This document shows positions 5,504 through 10,773 of a stretch of DNA of 10,773 nucleotides, in pieces. Source of the stretch: JANNAV01 sp031384695 (GTDB taxonomy: Bacteria; Pseudomonadota; Alphaproteobacteria; Rhodobacterales; Rhodobacteraceae); assembly GCA_031384695.1 (NCBI GenBank), contig JANNAV010000365.1, positions 1 through 10,773 of the forward strand, given 5' to 3'. The notes beneath the pieces were generated by a model that had not been told where the DNA came from, made no database searches, and saw nothing but the letters and a program-made list of their open reading frames with translations. The position numbers and the translations under genes are program-made. Each line of letters begins with the position of its first letter. The first letter of the stretch is position 1.

Positions 5504-8134
5504 ATGAGCGATACAGACGGCAAGAAGCCCCTTGGATTGGGCGGCGGTGGCGCACCTCGTTCCGGTCAGGTGAAGCAAAGCTTCAGCCATGGCCGCACGA
5601 AAAGCGTTGTGGTCGAGACCAAACGCAAGCGCGTGGTCGTGCCAACGACGGCAGCAAAGCCGGGGGCCGTGGCTGCGGCGCCTTCGGGGGCATCGCATCT
5701 GGGCGACCCGTCGAAGCGCCCGGCCGGCATTTCCGATGTGGAGATGGAGCGCCGGTTGACCGCTTTGCGTGCCGCCAAGGCGCGCGAGCAGGAAGACAAC
5801 GCCAAGCGCGCCGAAGATGACCGCATCCGCGACGAGGATCGCGCGCGGCGTCGGGAAGAGATCGACACCAAAGAGCGCGAAGAGGCCGAGCGGGTTGCCG
5901 CAGCCGTGGCGAAAGCCGATGCGGAAGAGCGCGCGCGGGCGGAAGCGGTGGCTGCGGCCAGCGCTGCGGCGGCGTCGCGCAAATCGGATGTGCTGGGCAC
6001 CCAGCGCCGCCAGCCTGCGGCCCCGGCGGCGGCAGAGCCTGTGGTGGCGGCAGCGCCTGCGACAGCGGCGCGCGCGCCACGCTCGAACGCGGCGGCACCT
6101 GCGGCACCTAGCACCCGTGAAGATGCAGCGGCCCGCGCCCCCTTGGGTGCCAAGCCCGCCCTCGCCCCGCGCAAGACCGAGCGCGAGCGGGAAGAAAAGG
6201 AACGTGCCGCCAAAAAGCAGGTGGGTGAAGACGCCCGCCGCACCGGCAAGCTGACGCTGAACGATGCGCTGGCCGGTGAAGGCGGGCGCACGCGCAGCAT
6301 GGCGGCGATGAAGCGCAAACAGGAAAAGGCCCGCCAAAAGGCGATGGGGCTGCAAGTGAAGCCCGAAAAGCAGGTGCGCGATGTGCAGTTGCCGGAAACC
6401 ATCGTGGTGCAGGAACTGGCGAACCGCATGGCGGAGCGCGCGGCGGCGGTTGTCAAAAGCCTGATGAAAATGGGCATGATGGTGACGATGAACCAGGCCA
6501 TCGACGCGGATACCGCCGAGTTGGTGATCGAGGAATTTGGCCACCGCACGGTGCGGGTTTCCGATGCCGATGTGGAACAGGTGATTGATACGGTGGTGGA
6601 TACCGCCGAAAGCCGCATCTCGCGGCCACCGATTGTGACCATCATGGGCCATGTGGACCATGGCAAGACCTCGCTTTTGGATGCGATCCGCAAAACCTCG
6701 GTGGTGTCGGGCGAGGCGGGCGGCATCACCCAGCATATCGGCGCCTATCAGGTGACGACGGATACCGGGGCGGTGCTGACCTTCCTTGATACGCCGGGCC
6801 ATGCGGCGTTTACCTCGATGCGGGCGCGCGGCGCGAATGTGACCGATATCGTGGTGCTGGTGGTGGCGGCGGATGATGCCGTGATGCCGCAGACCATCGA
6901 GGCGATCAAGCATGCCAAGGCGGCCAAGGTGCCGATGATCGTGGCGATCAACAAGGTGGACAAGTACGACGCCAATCCCACCAAGGTGCGGACCGATCTG
7001 CTGCAATACGAGGTTGTGGTGGAAGAAATGTCGGGCGATGTGCAGGACGTTGAGGTTTCCGCCAAAACCGGGCAGGGGCTTGACAAGCTGCTGGAGGCCA
7101 TCGCGCTGCAGGCCGAGATCCTGGAACTGACGGCGAACCCGAACCGGGCAGCTTCTGGTGCGGTGATCGAGGCCAAGCTGGACGTGGGCCGGGGCCCGGT
7201 GGCGACGGTTCTGGTGCAGAACGGCACCCTGAAAAAGGGCGATATCTTTGTGGTGGGCGAGCAGTGGGGCAAGGTCCGCGCGCTGGTCAACGACAAGGGC
7301 GAGCGGATTGATGCCGCAGGGCCATCGGTGCCGGTGGAAGTGCTGGGGCTTTCGGGCACGCCTTCGGCGGGCGACACCCTGAACGTGGTGGACACCGAGG
7401 CGCAGGCGCGTGAGATTGCCAGCTACCGCGAGAAGGCCACCAAGGACAAGCGCGCCGCCGTGGGGGCCGCGACCACGATGGAACAGCTGATGGCCAAGGC
7501 CAAGGCGGACCAGACCGTGGCGGAAGTGCCGGTGGTGGTGAAGGCCGATGTTCAGGGTTCTGCCGAGGCGATCGTGCAGGCGCTGGAGAAGATCGGCAAC
7601 GAGGAAGTCCGGGTGCGGGTGCTGCATTACGGCGTGGGGGCGATCACCGATTCGGATGTGAGCCTTGCGGAAGCCTCGGGCGCGCCGGTGATCGGCTTCA
7701 ACGTGCGGGCCAATGCCAGCGCCCGGCAATCGGCCAACCAGAAGGGCGTGGAAATCCGGTACTACTCGGTGATTTACGATCTGATGGACGATATCAAGGC
7801 GGCGGCCTCGGGGTTGCTGAAGGCCGAGATCCGCGAAACCTTCATCGGTTACGCGACGATCAAGGAAGTGTTCAAGGTGACGGGGATCGGTCAGGTGGCG
7901 GGTTGCTTGGTGACCGAGGGCATTGCGCGCCGTTCTGCCGGGGTGCGGTTGCTGCGCGATAACGTGGTGATCCATGAAGGCACGCTGAAAACGCTGAAGC
8001 GGTTCAAGGATGAAGTGAAGGAAGTGCAGTCCGGGCAGGAATGCGGCATGGCGTTTGAGCGTTATGACGATATCCGCGAGGGCGATGTGATCGAGATCTT
8101 CGAGCGGGAAGAGATTCAGCGCACTTTGGCCTGA
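5504..8134 (+). CDS. infB: Translation initiation factor IF-2
   Basis: A GTPase that recruits fMet-tRNA to the 30S subunit and promotes 50S joining. It is 876 aa. The N-terminus (about 1-45, with VKQSFSHGRTKSVVVETKRKR) is the type seen in alphaproteobacteria. A long low-complexity Ala/Arg/Glu-rich linker and coiled-coil region follows (about 80-290), then the IF2_N domain (about 296-347). The G domain carries G1 GHVDHGKT (382-389), GGIT (407-410), G3 DTPGH (429-433), G4 NKVD (483-486) and G5 SAK (519-521). Domains II, III and the tRNA-binding C-terminal domain follow, ending with GCLVTEGIARR and EGTLKTLKRFKDEV. All catalytic motifs are intact. The TAGGA that provides the Shine-Dalgarno sequence (5496-5500) overlaps the ylxR stop codon, indicating coupling. 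It is the last gene of the operon and is followed by a terminator. rbfA is not adjacent. Confidence 0.98.
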   Translation: MSDTDGKKPLGLGGGGAPRSGQVKQSFSHGRTKSVVVETKRKRVVVPTTAAKPGAVAAAPSGASHLGDPSKRPAGISDVEMERRLTALRAAKAREQEDNAKRAEDDRIRDEDRARRREEIDTKEREEAERVAAAVAKADAEERARAEAVAAASAAAASRKSDVLGTQRRQPAAPAAAEPVVAAAPATAARAPRSNAAAPAAPSTREDAAARAPLGAKPALAPRKTEREREEKERAAKKQVGEDARRTGKLTLNDALAGEGGRTRSMAAMKRKQEKARQKAMGLQVKPEKQVRDVQLPETIVVQELANRMAERAAAVVKSLMKMGMMVTMNQAIDADTAELVIEEFGHRTVRVSDADVEQVIDTVVDTAESRISRPPIVTIMGHVDHGKTSLLDAIRKTSVVSGEAGGITQHIGAYQVTTDTGAVLTFLDTPGHAAFTSMRARGANVTDIVVLVVAADDAVMPQTIEAIKHAKAAKVPMIVAINKVDKYDANPTKVRTDLLQYEVVVEEMSGDVQDVEVSAKTGQGLDKLLEAIALQAEILELTANPNRAASGAVIEAKLDVGRGPVATVLVQNGTLKKGDIFVVGEQWGKVRALVNDKGERIDAAGPSVPVEVLGLSGTPSAGDTLNVVDTEAQAREIASYREKATKDKRAAVGAATTMEQLMAKAKADQTVAEVPVVVKADVQGSAEAIVQALEKIGNEEVRVRVLHYGVGAITDSDVSLAEASGAPVIGFNVRANASARQSANQKGVEIRYYSVIYDLMDDIKAAASGLLKAEIRETFIGYATIKEVFKVTGIGQVAGCLVTEGIARRSAGVRLLRDNVVIHEGTLKTLKRFKDEVKEVQSGQECGMAFERYDDIREGDVIEIFEREEIQRTLA

Positions 8135-8149
8135 TCTGGGTTGTAAAGT

Positions 8150-8180
8150 AAAAAAATGGCCGGGGAAACCCGGCCTTTTT
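8150..8180. terminator. Bidirectional intrinsic terminator between infB and the convergent small ORF
   Basis: A run of seven As (8150-8156) and one T precede GGCCGGG (8158-8164), loop GAAA, and CCCGGCC (8169-8175), followed by five Ts (8176-8180). The perfect 7-bp G/C stem with a GNRA-type loop has a U-tract on both strands. It can end infB transcripts (stop at 8134) and the minus-strand transcript of the 46-aa ORF (stop at 8201). Confidence 0.9.
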
Positions 8181-8200
8181 CTATGCCGCCCGGCGCAGGA

Positions 8201-8341
8201 TCAGGACTTGCGGACCGAGTGCACGGGGTAGCCTACGAAGGTTTTTTCATCAACCTTGACCATGATTTTTCCATCCGCCAACTGACCGACCATCAGCCCC
8301 TGAATAGAAACACAGCTTCCAACAGAAATAGTGCGCAGCAT
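8201..8341 (-). CDS. Small uncharacterised protein, 46 aa
   Basis: This short ORF lies between infB and mutT on the minus strand and starts with ATG at 8339-8341. I read the protein as beginning MLRTISVGSCVSIQGLMVGQ, continuing with LADGKIMVKVDEKTFVGYPV and ending HSVRKS. A strong Shine-Dalgarno sequence, GGGGGA, sits 7 bases upstream of the ATG. The stop is followed by the bidirectional terminator 25 bp on, so it has the elements of an independent gene except a proven promoter. The sequence is rich in Val and Gly with alternating beta-type residues and two turns (LADGK, VDEKT), which would suit a tiny beta-sheet or SH3/OB-like barrel. There is one cysteine (Cys10), no signal peptide and no membrane segment. 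I do not recognise a named family, so function is unknown. Confidence 0.72.
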   Translation of the reverse strand: MLRTISVGSCVSIQGLMVGQLADGKIMVKVDEKTFVGYPVHSVRKS

Positions 8342-8451
8342 TTGCCAATCCCCCAATCAGCGTTACTGTTAAAGAGTGTAGTGGTGATTCGTTAAAAATC
8401 CATCATAATTTCGACATAATTTCGGGCATCCCGCGAAATAACCGATGATTC
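8342..8451. promoter_or_regulatory. AT-rich spacer upstream of the 46-aa ORF, with a tandem 10-bp repeat
   Basis: This 110-bp stretch is much richer in A and T than its surroundings and lies between the mutT stop and the start of the small gene. It contains two exact copies of CATAATTTCG (8404-8413, 8415-8424) with an 11-bp period, about one helical turn. An imperfect hairpin (about 8420-8438, TTTCGGG against CCCGCGAAA) follows mutT without a clear U-tract. It presumably carries the minus-strand promoter of the small gene. I could not fix a -35/-10 pair with confidence. Confidence 0.4.
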
Positions 8452-8850
8452 TCAGAGCCAATCACGAAGAATGGGGATGAGCGGCAGATCGGCGGGAGGC
8501 ATCGGGTAGTTGGTGAGGTTTTCGGCGCGCACCCAGGCGAGGTTTTGGCCTTCCTGCGGGGCGGGAATGCCCTGCCAGCGGCGGCAGGCGAACAGCGGCA
8601 TCAGCAGGTGGAAATCGGGATAGCTGTGGCTGGCGAAGGTGAGGGGGGCGAGGCAGCTTTTCCACGTATCGATGCCAAGCTCTTCCTTGAGCTCGCGGAT
8701 CAACGCCGCTTCGGGGGTTTCATCCGGTTCGACCTTGCCACCGGGAAATTCCCACAGGCCGGCCATGGATTTGCCCTCGGGGCGCTGGGCAAGGAGGATG
8801 CGGCCATCGGCATCGATCAGGGCGACGGCAGAGACGAGCAAGATTTTCAT
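8452..8850 (-). CDS. mutT: Nudix hydrolase, MutT-like (8-oxo-dGTP diphosphatase / (d)CTP pyrophosphatase type)
   Basis: A cytoplasmic nucleotide-sanitising hydrolase of 132 aa, the normal MutT length. The Nudix box is complete at residues 38-60. It follows the pattern G-x5-E-x7-R-E-U-x-E-E-x-G-U, with Gly38, Glu44, Arg52, Glu53, Glu56, Glu57 and Gly59, the Mg-coordinating glutamates included. AQRPEGKSMAGLWEFPGGK (21-39) before the box is typical of MutT and of the related NTP pyrophosphohydrolases. The family would hydrolyse oxidised dGTP to the monophosphate and prevent transversions, but the exact substrate cannot be fixed from sequence. The ATG has AAAGG 6 bases upstream (complement of 8857-8861). 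It follows argJ after a 158-bp spacer with repeats, which may carry its own promoter or processing sites. Confidence 0.88.
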   Translation of the reverse strand: MKILLVSAVALIDADGRILLAQRPEGKSMAGLWEFPGGKVEPDETPEAALIRELKEELGIDTWKSCLAPLTFASHSYPDFHLLMPLFACRRWQGIPAPQEGQNLAWVRAENLTNYPMPPADLPLIPILRDWL

Positions 8851-8867
8851 CGGTGGCCTTTGTGGCA

Positions 8868-8956
8868 GAAGCCGGGGGGTTTCACACCCCGCAGTTTAAG
8901 GAAGCCGGGGGGTTTCACACCCCGCAGTTTAAGGAAGCCGGGGGGTTTCACACCCC
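8868..8956. repeat. 33-bp tandem repeat, two full copies plus a partial third
   Basis: The unit starts GAAGCCGGGGGGTTTCACAC and ends CCCGCAGTTTAAG. Copies begin at 8868, 8901 and 8934, an exact 33-bp period. The first two are identical and the third diverges after the CACCCC block. Each copy contains the hairpin GGGGT, loop TTCAC, ACCCC (8876-8890, 8909-8923). The array fills most of the argJ-mutT spacer. Confidence 0.9.
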
Positions 8957-8993
8957 CCGGACCCCCCGTGGGATATTTGAGCAGCGAAGAAGC
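8938..8993. repeat. G/C hairpin plus ACCCCCCGTGGGATATTTGA tail, Rhodobacterales-type intergenic element
   Basis: In the third repeat copy the stem is extended to a perfect 9 bp (CCGGGGGGT at 8938-8946 with ACCCCCCGG at 8952-8960, loop TTCAC). A second C-run (8962-8967) and GGATATTTGAGCAGCGAAGAAG-like sequence up to 8993 follow. Similar hairpin and GATATTTG blocks recur between genes in Rhodobacteraceae genomes, to my recollection. It lies 15 bp after the argJ stop and may act as a 3' stabiliser or factor-dependent terminator of argJ, since no U-tract is present. Confidence 0.55.
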
Positions 8994-9008
8994 GGGCGAG
9001 TAAGGGCG

Positions 9009-10319
9009 TCAGGAGCGGTAGTCGGCGTTGATCTCGATGTAGCGGCTGGTCAGATCGCAGGTCCAGACCGTGCGTTTGGCGCGGCCGAGGCCGAGATCGA
9101 CGGCGATCAGCAGTTCGGATTGGCGCATGTAGGCAGCGCCGTCGGCCTCGGCGTAAGCGGGGTTGCGCCAGCCGTTGCGGGCGACGACGATATCACCGAA
9201 GCGGATGGTGAGGCGGTCACGCTCGGCGCGGGCGCCGGATTTGCCGATGGCCATGACGATGCGGCCCCAGTTCGGATCCTCTCCCGCGATGGCGGTTTTC
9301 ACGAGGGGTGAATTGGCGATGGCGAGGGCAACCTTGTGGGCGTCGGCGTCGGTGGCGGCACCGGTGACGCGGACCTCGATGAATTTGCTTGCCCCTTCGC
9401 CGTCGCGGATCACCTGATGCGCGAGGTTCATCATGACGCCGCGCAGGGCGACCTCGAAGGCGATGGCGACGGCGCCCTTGACGGGGGCGGCGGGGCTTTG
9501 GCCGGTGGCGGCGATGAGCAGGGTATCGGAGGTGGAGGTATCGCTGTCGACGGTGATCGAGTTGAAGGTGGGGCCTAACTGCCGCGACAGCATCTTTTGC
9601 AGGGCGGGGGCTGCGATTTTGGCATCGGTGAAGATGTAGACCAGCATGGTGGCCATATCGGGGGCGATCATGCCCGAGCCTTTGGCGATGCCCGCGATGT
9701 GGATGGTGCCGCCATCGCCTTGCAGGGTGGCGGCTGCGCCTTTGGGGAAGGTGTCGGTGGTCATCATGGCGGTGGCGGCCATGTCGATGGCGTCGGCGGT
9801 GAGCGCTGCGACCAGTTCGGGGATGCGGGCGGTGATGCGGGCGTGGGGGAGGGGTTCGCCGATGACGCCGGTAGAGGAGGAGAACACCCGGCCCGGCGGC
9901 AGGCCGAGCGCGGTGGCGGTGGCGGTGGTGATGGCGTGGACGGCCTCATCCCCCAGTTTGCCGGTGAAGGCGTTGGAGTTGCCGGAATTGACGATAATGG
10001 CGGCACCGGCGCCTGCGGGCATTTTCAGGGCCAGTTTGGCCTCGCAATCGCGGACGCAGGCCGAGCGGGTGGTGGAGCGGGTGAAGGCCCCCGCAATGGT
10101 GGTGCCGGGGGCGAGGCGGACCAGCATCACATCGCGGCGGTTGGCATAGCGCACGCCCGCCTCGACGGCGGCAAATTCGACCCCGGCGATGTGGGGCAGG
10201 GCAGGAAAGGCGGCGGGGGCGACGGGGGAGACCGGTTTTGGCGGTTTTGCTGGCGCGGCCCCGGCCTTGAGGCTTTGCTTCAGGGCCTTGATCTTGGCCT
10301 TGAGTTTCTTTTCGCCCAT
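9009..10319 (-). CDS. argJ: Bifunctional ornithine acetyltransferase / N-acetylglutamate synthase ArgJ
   Basis: An arginine biosynthesis enzyme that transfers acetyl from N-acetylornithine to glutamate (cyclic pathway) and in bifunctional forms also uses acetyl-CoA. It is 436 aa. The oxyanion-hole motif SSTGVIGE is at 148-155. The autoproteolysis site in KGSGMIAPDMATML cleaves between Ala223 and Thr224, making Thr224 the N-terminal nucleophile of the beta subunit. EDPNWGRI (347-354) is conserved. The family core begins near VSPVAPAAFPAL (30-41). Residues 1-29 form an extra Lys-, Ala- and Pro-rich extension. That start is supported by GGGGGAGA spaced 8 bases before the ATG, and no other in-frame Met occurs before residue 65. 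The upstream isomerase gene ends 25 bp before, suggesting co-transcription. Mono- versus bifunctionality cannot be told from sequence. Confidence 0.95.
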   Translation of the reverse strand: MGEKKLKAKIKALKQSLKAGAAPAKPPKPVSPVAPAAFPALPHIAGVEFAAVEAGVRYANRRDVMLVRLAPGTTIAGAFTRSTTRSACVRDCEAKLALKMPAGAGAAIIVNSGNSNAFTGKLGDEAVHAITTATATALGLPPGRVFSSSTGVIGEPLPHARITARIPELVAALTADAIDMAATAMMTTDTFPKGAAATLQGDGGTIHIAGIAKGSGMIAPDMATMLVYIFTDAKIAAPALQKMLSRQLGPTFNSITVDSDTSTSDTLLIAATGQSPAAPVKGAVAIAFEVALRGVMMNLAHQVIRDGEGASKFIEVRVTGAATDADAHKVALAIANSPLVKTAIAGEDPNWGRIVMAIGKSGARAERDRLTIRFGDIVVARNGWRNPAYAEADGAAYMRQSELLIAVDLGLGRAKRTVWTCDLTSRYIEINADYRS

Positions 10320-10344
10320 GGTGATTTCTCCCCCGTTGCGGATG

Positions 10345-10773
10345 CTATTTGTCGAGCAGAGTTAGGTCGAGCAGCAAGTTGGGGTCAATCCCTTCATCGC
10401 TGCGGGTGACAGTGGCGGCCTCGGTCAGGGTCTTGATATGCGCGGCGACCACCTTCTGCTCGATTTCGCCCGCCAACTCGTCGCGCAGATCATCGAGCGG
10501 CGGGGCCGAGGCGATGCGGGTTTCCTTGACCAGAATGAGGTGCCAGCCGAAATCGGTTTTCACCGGGGCGGTGACTTTGCCGACCACGGCGGTTTTCACC
10601 GCTTCTTCAAAGGGTTTCACCATGGTGCCCTGACCGAACCAGCCCAGATCGCCGCCGTTGGCACCCGAGCCGGTATCGGTGGAGTTGGCTTTGGCGAGGG
10701 CGGCGAAATCGGCGCCGCCTTCGATCTGGGCCTGCAGGCTTTTGGCCAGTTCTTCGCTGGCCACAAGGATATG
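10345..10773 (-). CDS. Parvulin-type peptidyl-prolyl cis-trans isomerase, C-terminal part (N-terminus outside window)
   Basis: The visible 142 residues run to the window edge with no start, so the gene is partial. The frame stays open through HILVASEELAKS at the edge, the first strand and helix of a rotamase (PpiC/parvulin) domain. ADFAALAKANSTDTGSG, then GGDLGWFGQGTMVKPFEEAV and finally FGWHLILVKETR complete the domain, all hallmark stretches. The tail of about 50 residues is helical and ends LLLDLTLLDK. The family catalyses proline isomerisation, usually on exported proteins in the periplasm. A signal peptide would lie upstream and cannot be checked here. A GTG inside the visible part (10762-10764) could be mistaken for a start but is an internal Val codon. 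It is upstream of argJ by 25 bp. Confidence 0.9.
   Translation of the reverse strand, partial: HILVASEELAKSLQAQIEGGADFAALAKANSTDTGSGANGGDLGWFGQGTMVKPFEEAVKTAVVGKVTAPVKTDFGWHLILVKETRIASAPPLDDLRDELAGEIEQKVVAAHIKTLTEAATVTRSDEGIDPNLLLDLTLLDK

Noticed and set aside
5201..7975. Very long minus-strand open frame (924 codons) antisense to ylxR and infB
   Set aside because: It mirrors the codon pattern of a high-GC gene. The translation is His/Arg-rich with no recognisable domain, while the plus strand encodes an intact IF-2 with all GTPase motifs.
8156..8395. 79-codon plus-strand frame after infB
   Set aside because: Its ATG lies inside the terminator stem region and it is antisense to the better supported 46-aa ORF. 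No Shine-Dalgarno sequence precedes it.
8868..8993. Possible CRISPR array
   Set aside because: The units are contiguous with no unique spacers, only two to three copies exist, and no cas genes are near.
8853..9311. Plus-strand open frame with an 11-residue repeat (EAGGFHTPQFK)
   Set aside because: The peptide repeat arises only because the 33-bp DNA repeat is divisible by three. The frame then runs antisense through argJ, and the other frames also give 11-residue repeats.
9597..10409. Gly-rich 270-codon plus-strand frame
   Set aside because: It is antisense to argJ, with low-complexity Gly/Asp composition typical of shadow frames in GC-rich genes.
1..10773. Mobile element, defence island, toxin-antitoxin pair or biosynthetic cluster
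   Set aside because: No transposase, integrase, nuclease, toxin-like pair or biosynthetic core enzyme is encoded. All recognised genes are core housekeeping functions.

Overview
This is a high-GC window of ordinary chromosomal housekeeping genes. The best match is an alphaproteobacterium of the Rhodobacterales (Rhodobacteraceae). The reasons are the rimP-nusA-ylxR-infB order with a YlxR/L7Ae fusion, the alphaproteobacterial N-terminus of IF-2, the argJ-mutT pair behind a parvulin-type isomerase, an FNR-type box, and a G/C-rich hairpin followed by GATATTTGAGCA that resembles a common intergenic element of this group (the last point is from memory). No mobile element, prophage, CRISPR array, tRNA or rRNA was found, and I see no new multi-gene system. 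The interesting signals are small and regulatory.

Left part (1-2339): ubiG (ubiquinone O-methyltransferase) is on the minus strand. Divergent from it across about 60 bp is a plus-strand pair, a proline iminopeptidase gene (pip) and a small single-domain cupin gene.

Centre (2340-8180): a 262-bp intergenic region holds a perfect FNR-type palindrome (TTGAT-N4-ATCAA) inside a longer inverted repeat, several hairpins, and a clear intrinsic terminator only 15 bp before rimP. This architecture fits the rimP-leader attenuator known from alphaproteobacteria. The tightly packed operon rimP-nusA-ylxR(L7Ae fusion)-infB follows. It makes a 30S maturation factor, the transcription elongation/antitermination factor NusA, an RNA-binding protein and initiation factor IF-2, and it ends at a strong bidirectional terminator without rbfA or truB.

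Right part (8181-10773): all genes are on the minus strand. Converging on the same terminator is an easily missed 46-aa ORF with a good Shine-Dalgarno sequence. Upstream of it come a Nudix hydrolase gene (mutT), a 158-bp spacer with 33-bp tandem repeats and G/C hairpins, argJ (ornithine/glutamate N-acetyltransferase with an unusual Lys/Ala/Pro-rich N-terminal extension), and the 3' part of a parvulin-type peptidyl-prolyl isomerase gene cut by the window edge.

The central operon couples transcription elongation, ribosome assembly and translation initiation. The terminator before rimP implies control by premature termination, and the FNR-type box raises the untested possibility of oxygen-linked input.
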